Origin: Couchioplanes caeruleus
Lineage (GTDB): Bacteria > Actinomycetota > Actinomycetes > Mycobacteriales > Micromonosporaceae
Reading direction: 5' to 3'
Length of the DNA: 64,000 nucleotides
NCBI RefSeq assembly: GCF_003751945.1
Contig: NZ_RJKL01000001.1
Coordinates: 124,001 to 188,000 of the forward strand
Below are positions 34,154-41,711 of the stretch, piece after piece. Both the position numbers and the translations under genes were made by a program. Positions within the stretch are counted from its first letter, which is position 1, and each line of letters opens with the position of its first letter. The notes under the pieces are model-generated. The model made no database searches and was not told where the DNA came from. It was given only the letters and a program-made list of their open reading frames with translations.

Positions 34154-35047
34154 CTATGCGGTCGGGACCGACCGCAGCAGACGCAGCATCAGGGCGAGCG
34201 GCGGCCACCCGGCCCGGCCTCGTCGGACCACGGCCCAACTGCGCAGCAACGCGGGAGTGCCGGGCAGCGGCAGCAGCCGTACGCCGGGCGCTGCGGGTCG
34301 ATCGGCCGGGAGCAGTCCCACGCCCAGCCCGGCCACGATGAGATCCTCGACCAGGTCCAGGCTGTCGGCCCGGTGCGCGATGCGGGCCACGACGCCCTCC
34401 AGGGACGCGACGGTACGCACCACCTCCTCGTCCGCCGTGTTGCGCGAGTTGACGATCCAGTCCGCCGTGGCGAAGTCGGCGAAGCCGCTGCCGGGCGCCG
34501 CGGCCGGCACGGCCAGTCCCCACGGCGCCGACCACAGCGGGACCGTCTCCACGGTGGCGTCGAAGGCCGCGGGGGCGAGGTTGTAGTCGTAGGTCAGCGC
34601 GAGGTCGACCGCGTCGGCGGCGAGGAGTGCGAACGCCTCGGACGGCTCGTGCTCGTGGATGCGTAGCCGGACCCGGGGATGGTCGCGGGCGAGAACGGCC
34701 GCCGCCGGCAGCAGCGAGCGGCGTACGGCGGTCGCGAAGCCGGCCACCCGCACCTCCCCGGACGGCACCGCCCCCGGATCCAGGTCGAGGCGCGCGGCGT
34801 CGACCGCGGCGAGGATGGTCACCGCGTGCTCGGCCAGCCGCCGCCCGGCCGGGGTGAGCCGGACCCGCCGCCCTTCCGGCTCGAGCAGGGTCGCGCCTGC
34901 CTCCTTGGCCAGGACGGCGAGCTGCTGGGACACGGTCGAGGTGGTGAGGTGCATCGCATCCGCGACGTCGCGCATCGACCCGCGTCGCGACAGTTCGAGC
35001 AGAAGGCGCAGGCGGCGGGTCTCCATGGCCCTATCGTCCGTCATCAT
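34154..35047 (-). CDS. LysR-family transcriptional regulator
   Basis: 297 residues. The N-terminal HTH (GSMRDVADAMHLTTSTVSQQLAVLAKEAG) and C-terminal substrate-binding domain (GEVRVAGFATAVRRSLLPAA, AGLGVGLLP) are complete. Several starts are possible within the first eight codons. Divergent from the EamA transporter gene with a 63-bp spacer that contains a T-N11-A-type site, so it probably regulates that gene. Confidence 0.92.
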   Translation of the reverse strand: MMTDDRAMETRRLRLLLELSRRGSMRDVADAMHLTTSTVSQQLAVLAKEAGATLLEPEGRRVRLTPAGRRLAEHAVTILAAVDAARLDLDPGAVPSGEVRVAGFATAVRRSLLPAAAVLARDHPRVRLRIHEHEPSEAFALLAADAVDLALTYDYNLAPAAFDATVETVPLWSAPWGLAVPAAAPGSGFADFATADWIVNSRNTADEEVVRTVASLEGVVARIAHRADSLDLVEDLIVAGLGVGLLPADRPAAPGVRLLPLPGTPALLRSWAVVRRGRAGWPPLALMLRLLRSVPTA

Positions 35048-35057
35048 CGAACGTTTT

Positions 35058-35078
35058 GTCCATGATTCTCACGTGGAC
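35058..35078. promoter_or_regulatory. LysR-type operator candidate GTCCA-N11-TGGAC
   Basis: Perfect 5-bp arms separated by 11 bp in the divergent LysR/EamA spacer, matching the T-N11-A format of LysR recognition sites. Confidence 0.45.
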
Positions 35079-35110
35079 GCGGACGGTCTACCGGACGTTC
35101 ACTGGGCCGC

Positions 35111-36046
35111 ATGCGTAACGACGCCCGTACCGGCACCGCGATGGCCCTCGCCGCGATGCTGCTCGTCCAGCTCGGCCTGGCTGCCTCGACCGCCCTGCTC
35201 GACCGCCTCGGCGCGCAGGGCACCGCCTGGCTGCGCCTCGCCTGGGCCGCGGTCATCCTCCTCGTGCTCGTGCGGCCGCGGGCCCGCTCGTTCTCCCGCA
35301 AGGCGCTGCTCGCCTGTGTGGCGCTGGGGGTCGTCACGGCGGGCGTGACGATCCTGTTCATGGCGGCCGTCGCCCGGCTGCCACTCGGCACCGCCAGCGC
35401 CCTGGAGTTCCTCGGCCCGCTCGGCGTCGCGGTGGTCCGCGGGCGGCGGGGCACCAAACTGTGGCCGGCGCTGGCAGCGGTCGGCGTGGTGCTGCTCACC
35501 GAGCCCTGGCACGGCGGCATCGACCCGGTCGGCGCGGGTTTCGCGCTCGGTGCCGCGGTGTGCTGGGCGGCGTACATCGTGCTGACCCAGCGGGTGGGCG
35601 ACGAGGTCTCGGGCCTGCGCGGACTGGCGGTGTCGATGCCGGTGGCCGCCCTGGTCGCCACCGTGGTCGCCGGCCCGTCGGTGCTCGGCGACCTGACCTG
35701 GGAGGTGATGCTCGCGGGGCTCGCCCTGGCGGTGCTCCTGCCCGTGGTGCCGTTCGCGCTGGAACTGCTCGCGCTGCGCCGGCTCACCATGTCGGCCTTC
35801 GGCACGCTGATGAGCCTCGAACCGGCGTTCGCGTTGGTCATCGGCCTGCTCGCGCTGGGGCAGCGGCCCGGGTGGGGCCCGATCGCCGGCATCGCCGTCG
35901 TGGTGGCGGCGGGCATCGGCGCCGAACGCACCGGCACCCGCCCCCTCCCCGCCCCGACCCCCGCCCCGGCCCCCGCCCCGACCCCCTCCCCGGCCCCCGA
36001 CCGGCCGCCGGCCGCGGTTGCGTCGGTCACTCCGGCCGCCTGCTGA
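35111..36046 (+). CDS. EamA/RhtA-type drug/metabolite exporter
   Basis: 311 residues with ten predicted membrane segments in two five-helix repeats (for example [23 protein letters not shown] and [20 protein letters not shown]). The C-terminal 35 residues are a Pro/Ala tail ([20 protein letters not shown]) encoded by a C-rich simple repeat. RhtA relatives export threonine/homoserine; the substrate here is not known. Probably controlled by the divergent LysR protein. Confidence 0.88.
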   Translation: MRNDARTGTAMALAAMLLVQLGLAASTALLDRLGAQGTAWLRLAWAAVILLVLVRPRARSFSRKALLACVALGVVTAGVTILFMAAVARLPLGTASALEFLGPLGVAVVRGRRGTKLWPALAAVGVVLLTEPWHGGIDPVGAGFALGAAVCWAAYIVLTQRVGDEVSGLRGLAVSMPVAALVATVVAGPSVLGDLTWEVMLAGLALAVLLPVVPFALELLALRRLTMSAFGTLMSLEPAFALVIGLLALGQRPGWGPIAGIAVVVAAGIGAERTGTRPLPAPTPAPAPAPTPSPAPDRPPAAVASVTPAAC

Positions 36047-36074
36047 GGTCCGTCCCCAGGACGGGCGAGGTCCG

Positions 36075-36107
36075 GAAAAGGTTGACAAGGATCGAGATCA
36101 ACTTTTC
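36075..36107. promoter_or_regulatory. Imperfect inverted repeat (gaaaag-g-ttga...tcaa-cttttc) with embedded TTGACA
   Basis: The arms gttga/tcaac pair directly and extend with gaaaa/ttttc after a one-base bulge; the centre is 12 nt. TTGACA (36082-36087) sits in the left arm and would be a -35, but no good -10 follows at the right spacing. It may be an operator for the DUF3152 gene or the terminator of the EamA gene (it ends in TTTT). Confidence 0.4.
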
Positions 36108-36160
36108 GGGGGCCTCACGGGTCTTCTCTGTCGCACTGCCCCTCGTGCGAAGGAGAAGCC

Positions 36161-36928
36161 ATGTCCGTACGCGGTTCCGTCGCGCCGGCCGCCGTTGCCA
36201 TCGCCCTGCTCGCCGGATGCACTCCCGCCGCCGGCGACGCGGGTGCGGCCACACCGGTGTTCGTGCCCGCGTCGCCGTCGAAGAGCGCCGCGGCCGCCCC
36301 CGAGCCGCGCCCCGAGAAGATCACCTATCCGGCGCAGGGCGCCGAGGCGTTCACCGCCGCGGAGGGTGAGCCTGCCGGGGAGCGGCAGGGCACGCTGCTG
36401 CGCTACCGAGTGCTCGTGGAGAAGGACATCAAGGGCATCAGTGCGGGTACGTTCGCCGACGCCGTCCGGACGACGCTCGCCGACCCACGGGGCTGGACCG
36501 CCGGCGGCGACCTGTCATTCCGCCGGGTGGGCCGCGGCCGGCCGCACGACTTCACGGTCTACCTCGTGACCCCCGGCACCCGCGACGTGCTGTGCCAGGA
36601 CGCGGGGGACGGCTACACGTCCTGCCGCAACGGCGACAAGGTCGTGCTCAACGTCGCCCGGTGGGCCAACGGTGTGCCGGGCTACCGGGCCGGCCTGCGG
36701 GTCTACCGGCAGTACCTGGTCAATCACGAGGTCGGCCACCGGCTGGGCCACGGCCACGAGCTCTGCCCGGGAAAGGGCCGACCGGCCCCGGTCATGCAGC
36801 AGCAGACCCTCGGCATGCACGGCTGCACGCCGAACTCCTGGCCGTACCGCGACGGCGAGCGCTACGCGGGCGCCTCGGGCGCGTACGAGGACGAGGTACC
36901 CCCACGCGAGGGCGCCTCGAAGCCCTGA
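36161..36928 (+). CDS. DUF3152 zinc-metallopeptidase-like lipoprotein
   Basis: 255 residues, GAAGGAG upstream of ATG. A lipobox LLAGC sets the mature N-terminus at Cys20 (after VAIALLAG). The domain (about 60-240) has VEKDIKGISAGTFADAV, the paired Cys LCQDAGDGYTSCRNG, and the extended zinc motif HEVGHRLGHGHELC, with MQQQTLGMHGCTPNSWP. It should sit outside the cytoplasmic membrane as a presumed peptidase. Convergent with a paralogue at 37047. The domain identity to that gene is high by eye. Confidence 0.9.
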   Translation: MSVRGSVAPAAVAIALLAGCTPAAGDAGAATPVFVPASPSKSAAAAPEPRPEKITYPAQGAEAFTAAEGEPAGERQGTLLRYRVLVEKDIKGISAGTFADAVRTTLADPRGWTAGGDLSFRRVGRGRPHDFTVYLVTPGTRDVLCQDAGDGYTSCRNGDKVVLNVARWANGVPGYRAGLRVYRQYLVNHEVGHRLGHGHELCPGKGRPAPVMQQQTLGMHGCTPNSWPYRDGERYAGASGAYEDEVPPREGASKP

Positions 36929-37046
36929 GCCCCGAAAGGGTGCAGGTGGAAACGCGACGGCGTGGTCACTCGAGACCGCCGCCGGTGCGGTGAAGGGATG
37001 ATTCGGCGATCCTGATGGTTGACCGCCGTTCCGGCCACGGCTCTGG

Positions 37047-37916
37047 TCAGGCGCCGCGGCCACCCTCGCGTGCCGGCGAGGCGTCGTCGTACGCCCCGGG
37101 ATCGCCGGCATAGCGTTTCCCGTTGCGGTAGGGCCACGGGTTCGCCGTGCAGCCGTGCATCCCCAGGGTCTGCTGCTGCATCACCGGCGCGGGCTCGTTC
37201 TTGCCCGGGCACAGCTCGTGGCCGTGGCCCAACCGGTGGCCGACCTCGTGGTTGACCAGATACTGCCGGTACACCGGCAGCGCGGCGCCGTAGCCCGGCA
37301 CACCCTTGGCCCAGCGCGCGACGTTGACCACGACGCTGTCGCCGTTGCGGCAGGACGTGTAGCCGTCGGCGGCGTCCTGGCAGAGCTCGTCGCGGGTCAC
37401 GGGGGTGGCCAGGTAGATGGTGAAGTCGTACGGCTGCCCCGGCCCGACGCGCCGCAGCCGCAGCGTGCCCCCGGCCGTCCAGCCGCGCGGATCGTCGAGG
37501 GTGGTGGTGACCGCGTCGGCGAACGTACCCACGCCGATGCCCTTGATGTCGGTCTCCATGAGCACCCGGTAGCGCAGAAGCGTGCCGCTCCTGCCGCCGG
37601 TGCGGTTCGCGCCGGGCGCCGTGCGCCAGGCGCCCCCTCCGCGCGCCGGGTAAGTGATCTTTTCCACTCGGGTGGCCCGGTCGGTCTTCGGCGTCGGGCG
37701 GACCGGGGCGGGCAGCGGCGCGGCGATCGCCGGCCGGGCCGCCGGCGCGCGTGGGGGGCGGACCGCGATGCCGATCAGGACGAGTCCGGGCAGCACGAGC
37801 AGCAGCAACGCCGCCAGCACCGACCAGGACCGTGTCATGCCTGACCATCGGCTCGGGCGCCGGTGCGCTGAGCGCTTGGTCACGCCGCCGCCGGCTCGGT
37901 CACGCTCCGGCAACAC
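37047..37916 (-). CDS. DUF3152 zinc-metallopeptidase-like membrane-anchored protein (paralogue)
   Basis: 289 residues if read from a TTG at 37916 with AGGAG about 12 bases upstream; an internal ATG at 37838 would give 263 residues. A single anchor helix (SVLAALLLLVLPGLVLIGIAV) replaces the lipobox of the sister gene. It has the same HEVGHRLGHGHELC motif and paired Cys. An ATG two bases before the TTG, in another frame, opens an 11-codon ORF (MCCRSVTEPAA). The two genes are tail to tail, 118 bp apart. Confidence 0.88.
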   Translation of the reverse strand: MLPERDRAGGGVTKRSAHRRPSRWSGMTRSWSVLAALLLLVLPGLVLIGIAVRPPRAPAARPAIAAPLPAPVRPTPKTDRATRVEKITYPARGGGAWRTAPGANRTGGRSGTLLRYRVLMETDIKGIGVGTFADAVTTTLDDPRGWTAGGTLRLRRVGPGQPYDFTIYLATPVTRDELCQDAADGYTSCRNGDSVVVNVARWAKGVPGYGAALPVYRQYLVNHEVGHRLGHGHELCPGKNEPAPVMQQQTLGMHGCTANPWPYRNGKRYAGDPGAYDDASPAREGGRGA

Positions 37917-37997
37917 ATCGTGTCTCTCCTGTCGTCGCCGCGGGTGTCAGGCAGAGAGAAGAAGATAGAGAAGCGGTTGTGAGGCGGATGTGAAAAA

Positions 37998-38022
37998 ACC
38001 TCCGACCGTTTCTGTCGGAGGT
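37998..38022 (-). terminator. Leftward intrinsic terminator between divergent DUF3152 and AbiEii genes
   Basis: A 9-bp perfect stem (acctccgac/gtcggaggt) with a 7-nt loop is flanked on the left by six A residues. Read on the minus strand it is a hairpin followed by TTTTTT, a textbook intrinsic terminator that is rare in this GC-rich DNA. There is no minus-strand gene just to its right. Confidence 0.7.
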
Positions 38023-38028
38023 GGGCGC

Positions 38029-38034
38029 TACGGT
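38029..38034 (+). promoter_or_regulatory. -10 element TACGGT for a leaderless AbiEii-like gene
   Basis: TACGGT lies six nucleotides before the GTG at 38041. Confidence 0.45.
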
Positions 38035-38040
38035 CTGGCG

Positions 38041-38685
38041 GTGACCGCACACATCGACGACTTCTACCGCGATGTCGCCACCATCGCGCTCGGGGTGGGG
38101 GAGAAGCACGGGTTCGTGCTCGGTGGTGGCGTCGCCTGGCTGGTCAATGGCCTGGTCCGGCGCCACACCGAGGACATCGACCTGTTCACCGACACCGCGG
38201 GCGCGGTGCGGGCCGCCGCCGTCGAGGTGACGCAGGCCCTCACCGCGGCGGGATACCAGGTGTTCCGGGAGACCGGCGAGGAGATGTTCGCCGGCATGGA
38301 CGAGGACCTGCGGGAGTATCACGTCGCCGACGGCCGCCGGGCGCTGCGGCTGACGCTCACCCGGCTCGACCGGCGCAGGGCCCCGGTGGTCATGGACGTC
38401 GGCCCGGTCATGCACCTCGACGACCTGGTCGCGTCCAAGGTCGCAGCACTGGTCAACCGGCGCGAGGTCCGCGACTACATCGACGTCGCCGCCGCCCTCG
38501 AGCGCTATCCGCTGGAGCGGGTGCTGGCCCTGGCCCACGCGCTCGACGACTCCCTCGAGCCGGAGGACATCGCCGACGCCGGGCGCTACCTGGACCGCCT
38601 CGACGACGCCCGGTTCGCGGTCTACGGCCTCGGCGCCGCCGAGGTGGCGGCGCTGCGCGGCCGCCTGGCGCCCTGGCCCCGCTGA
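38041..38685 (+). CDS. AbiEii/AbiGii-type nucleotidyltransferase
   Basis: 214 residues from the GTG placed by its -10 box; an upstream in-frame GTG at 37990 is not preferred because it would run through the terminator hairpin. The fold is indicated by FVLGGGVAWLVNGLVRRHTEDIDLFTD (glycine loop, Arg and DID metal Asp residues) and VMHLDDLVASKVAALVNRREVRDYIDVAAA. The type IV toxin AbiEii transfers nucleotides to tRNA, but no AbiEi-type antitoxin lies upstream or downstream, so it may be a solitary housekeeping or relic member. Confidence 0.8.
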   Translation: MTAHIDDFYRDVATIALGVGEKHGFVLGGGVAWLVNGLVRRHTEDIDLFTDTAGAVRAAAVEVTQALTAAGYQVFRETGEEMFAGMDEDLREYHVADGRRALRLTLTRLDRRRAPVVMDVGPVMHLDDLVASKVAALVNRREVRDYIDVAAALERYPLERVLALAHALDDSLEPEDIADAGRYLDRLDDARFAVYGLGAAEVAALRGRLAPWPR

Positions 38686-38864
38686 CCGGAGCCCGCCCGG
38701 CTGGCGCGGCCGGCTGGCGCGGCCCCGCTGACCACGGGGTCCGGCCGCCCGGTGTCCGGGCCGGCCCTCGGCAACCTGTTAGCAACCGAGCGGGTCCCAC
38801 GCCGCAACCGGCGACCCCGAATCTTGCTGTCAGCGAGGCCAGTCACACCGGAAAGGCTCCCGAC

Positions 38865-38963
38865 ATGCGCCTGAGAATTGGTTCCACCATCGCCGTCTTC
38901 GCCGCCGTCATCGGCCTCGCGGGCAGCGTCGCCGGCCCGATCTACGCGGCGTTCGCCGCGTAG
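38865..38963 (+). CDS. 32-residue hydrophobic peptide
   Basis: ATG 38865 to TAG 38963: MRLRIGSTIAVFAAVIGLAG then SVAGPIYAAFAA. A GAAAGG ribosome-binding site stands eight bases before the ATG and a 14-bp terminator hairpin follows 30 bp later. The peptide has two basic residues followed by one membrane-spanning stretch. It fills an otherwise empty 380-bp gap. I do not recognise a family. Expression is unproven but the gene-like framing is good. Confidence 0.55.
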   Translation: MRLRIGSTIAVFAAVIGLAGSVAGPIYAAFAA

Positions 38964-38993
38964 GTCACGCTCCACTCCACAGCAAGGTCCCTT

Positions 38994-39026
38994 CCGTGGC
39001 CGGGCGCGGTTCGCGCCCGGCCACGG
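38994..39026 (+). terminator. 14-bp hairpin terminator after the 32-residue ORF
   Basis: ccgtggccgggcgc and gcgcccggccacgg pair perfectly around a GGTTC loop; no U tract. Confidence 0.65.
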
Positions 39027-39065
39027 TGCTGTGCGGCGCCGGGCTGCTCATAGACTGCACGCATC

Positions 39066-41552
39066 ATGACGCTGACCGAACGCCTGCCCGGCACCGCCGA
39101 CCCCGACGCCGTCTTCGACGCCTTCCAGACCTGGGCGACCGAGCAGGGCCTGACGCTCTACCCCCACCAGGAGGAGGCGCTCATCGAGATCGCCACCGGG
39201 GCGAACGTCATCCTCAACACCCCGACCGGCTCCGGTAAGAGCCTGGTGGCCACGGGCGCGCACTTCGCGGCGCTGGCCGACAAGCGCACCACCTTCTACA
39301 CCGCGCCGATCAAGGCGCTGGTGTCGGAGAAGTTCTTCGCCCTCTGCGCGCAGTTCGGCGCGCACAACGTGGGCATGCTGACCGGCGACGCCAGCGTCAA
39401 CGCCGACGCCCCGATCATCTGCTGCACCGCCGAGATCCTGGCCAACCTGGCCCTGCGCGAGGGTGCCAACGCCGACGTCGGCCAGGTGGTGATGGACGAG
39501 TTCCACTTCTACGCCGAGCCCGACCGGGGCTGGGCCTGGCAGGTGCCGCTCATCGAGCTGCCCCAGGCGCAGTTCGTGCTCATGTCGGCGACGCTCGGCG
39601 ACACCACCCGCTTCGTCGAGGACCTGACCCGGCGCACCGGCCGGCAGACCGCCGTGGTCGCCAACGCCGAGCGGCCGGTCCCGCTGTTGTTCTCGTATGC
39701 GATGACGCCGCTGCACGAGACGATCGAGGAGCTGCTCACCACTCGCCAGGCGCCGGTGTACATCGTGCACTTCACCCAGGCGGCCGCCCTGGAACGCGCG
39801 CAGTCGCTGATGAGCATCAACATGTGCACGCGTGCCGAGAAGGACGCGATCGCCGCCGCGCTCGGCAACTTCCGGTTCACCGCGGGCTTCGGGCGTACGC
39901 TCTCGCGCCTGGTCCGCCACGGCATCGGCGTGCACCACGCGGGCATGCTGCCCAAGTACCGCCGCCTGGTGGAGACCCTCGCCCAGGCCGGCCTGCTCAA
40001 GGTCATCTGCGGTACGGACACCCTCGGCGTCGGCATCAACGTCCCGATCCGCACGGTGCTGTTCACCGGGCTGTCCAAGTACGACGGAGTGCGGACCCGG
40101 CTGCTCAAGGCCCGCGAGTTCCACCAGATCGCGGGCCGCGCGGGCCGGGCCGGCTTCGACACCCTGGGCACGGTCATCGTGCAGGCGCCCGAGCACGTGA
40201 TCGACAACGAGCGCGCGCTCGCCAAGGCCGGTGACGACCCCAAGAAGCGCCGCAAGGTGGTCCGCAAGAAGCCGCCGGAGGGCACCATCGGCTGGGGCCA
40301 GCCCACGTTCGACCGGCTGGTCGCGGCCGATCCGGAGCCGCTCACCTCGTCGTTCCAGGTCTCGCACGCGATGCTGCTCAACGTCATCGCCCGCGGCGGC
40401 GACCCGTTCTCCTCGATGCGGCATCTGCTCACCGACAACCACGAGGAGCCCGCCGCCCGGCGCCGGCACATCCGCCGCGCCATCGCCATCGCCCGGGCGC
40501 TGCTCGCCGGCGGTGTGATCGAGAAGGCCGACGGGGCCTACCGTCTCGTGGACGACCTGCAGCTCGACTTCGCCCTCAACCAGGCCCTGTCCCCGTTCGC
40601 CCTGGCCTGCCTCGAGCTGCTCGACAAGGAGTCGCCGGACTACCCGCTCGACGTCGTGTCGGTGATCGAGGCGACGCTGGAGGATCCCCGCCAGGTGCTC
40701 TCGGCACAGCAGTTCAAGACCAAGGGTGAGGCGGTCAACGCCATGAAGGCCGAGGGCATCGAGTACGACCAGCGCATGGAGCTGCTCGAGGAGGTCACGT
40801 ACCCGAAGCCGCTGGTGGAAATGCTCGAGGCGGCGTACGAGACGTACCGCCGGGGGCACCCGTGGGTGGCCGACCACGAGCTCAAGCCCAAGGCTGTCGT
40901 CCGCGACATGTACGAGCGCGCGATGACCTTCACCGAGTACGTCTCCTTCTACGGCCTGTCCCGCTCCGAGGGCCTCGTGTTGCGCTATCTCGCCGACGCC
41001 TTCCGGGCGCTGCGCCAGACGGTGCCGGAGGACGCGCGTACGGAAGAGCTGACAGACCTCATCGAGTGGCTCGGCGAGCTGGTCCGCCAGGTCGACTCCA
41101 GCCTGCTCGACGAGTGGGAGCGCCTGCGCAACCCGGGCGCGGAGATCGCCGAACCGACCCCCTTGGACGACAGGCCGCCGGCGGTCACCCGCAACACCCG
41201 CGCCTTCCGCGTCCTGGTCCGCAACGCCATGTTCCGCCGCGTCGAGCTCTTCGCCCTGCGCCGCGCCGAGGACCTGGGCGAGCTGGACGCGGAGTCGGGC
41301 TGGACGACGGACCGCTGGATCGAGGCGCTGGAGGACTACTACGCCGAGTACCCGGTGGTCGGCACCGGCCCGGCGGCCCGCGGCCCGGCGCTGCTGCACA
41401 TCGACGCCGGCCCGGCGGTGTGGAAGGTCCGCCAGGTCTTCGAGGACCCGGAGGGCGACCACGACTGGGGCATCGACGCCGAGATCGACCTGGCCGCCAG
41501 CGACGAGGCCGGCGCCGCGGCGATCCGCATCATCGCGGTGGGGCCGCACTGA
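39066..41552 (+). CDS. DEAD/DEAH-box helicase with DUF3516-type C-terminal region
   Basis: 828 residues. Helicase core: Walker A NTPTGSGKSL (near 56), motif II DEFH, motif III MSATLGD, and motif VI QIAGRAGRAGFD, in the Ski2-like order, with VHHAGMLPKYRRLVE between them. The C-terminal ~430 residues are the DUF3516-type extension (RDMYERAMTFTEYVSFYGLSRSEG). Such actinobacterial helicases are presumed RNA or DNA helicases of unknown role. TAGACT lies nine bases before the ATG. It is the largest gene in the accessory stretch. Confidence 0.9.
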   Translation: MTLTERLPGTADPDAVFDAFQTWATEQGLTLYPHQEEALIEIATGANVILNTPTGSGKSLVATGAHFAALADKRTTFYTAPIKALVSEKFFALCAQFGAHNVGMLTGDASVNADAPIICCTAEILANLALREGANADVGQVVMDEFHFYAEPDRGWAWQVPLIELPQAQFVLMSATLGDTTRFVEDLTRRTGRQTAVVANAERPVPLLFSYAMTPLHETIEELLTTRQAPVYIVHFTQAAALERAQSLMSINMCTRAEKDAIAAALGNFRFTAGFGRTLSRLVRHGIGVHHAGMLPKYRRLVETLAQAGLLKVICGTDTLGVGINVPIRTVLFTGLSKYDGVRTRLLKAREFHQIAGRAGRAGFDTLGTVIVQAPEHVIDNERALAKAGDDPKKRRKVVRKKPPEGTIGWGQPTFDRLVAADPEPLTSSFQVSHAMLLNVIARGGDPFSSMRHLLTDNHEEPAARRRHIRRAIAIARALLAGGVIEKADGAYRLVDDLQLDFALNQALSPFALACLELLDKESPDYPLDVVSVIEATLEDPRQVLSAQQFKTKGEAVNAMKAEGIEYDQRMELLEEVTYPKPLVEMLEAAYETYRRGHPWVADHELKPKAVVRDMYERAMTFTEYVSFYGLSRSEGLVLRYLADAFRALRQTVPEDARTEELTDLIEWLGELVRQVDSSLLDEWERLRNPGAEIAEPTPLDDRPPAVTRNTRAFRVLVRNAMFRRVELFALRRAEDLGELDAESGWTTDRWIEALEDYYAEYPVVGTGPAARGPALLHIDAGPAVWKVRQVFEDPEGDHDWGIDAEIDLAASDEAGAAAIRIIAVGPH

Positions 41553-41711
41553 CTTCCTGGTGAGGCTGGCGTTGCCCCAGTTCACTTCTGTGGCGAGACG
41601 CCGGATCCACGGCCTCCCGCATCTCGTCTATGCGCCGGGCGGGCGCCCTCGTCATGCCATGCTTTGACCGCAGGACAGCGGTGTGTTGGCACACGAAGGG
41701 CGACCCCAGCG

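Noticed and set aside
37990..38040. Longer AbiEii start at 37990
   Set aside because: It would translate through the terminator hairpin and ignores the -10 box six bases before the GTG at 38041.
39048..41585. An 845-residue minus-strand open frame opposite the helicase
   Set aside because: Antisense shadow of the helicase gene without recognisable domains.
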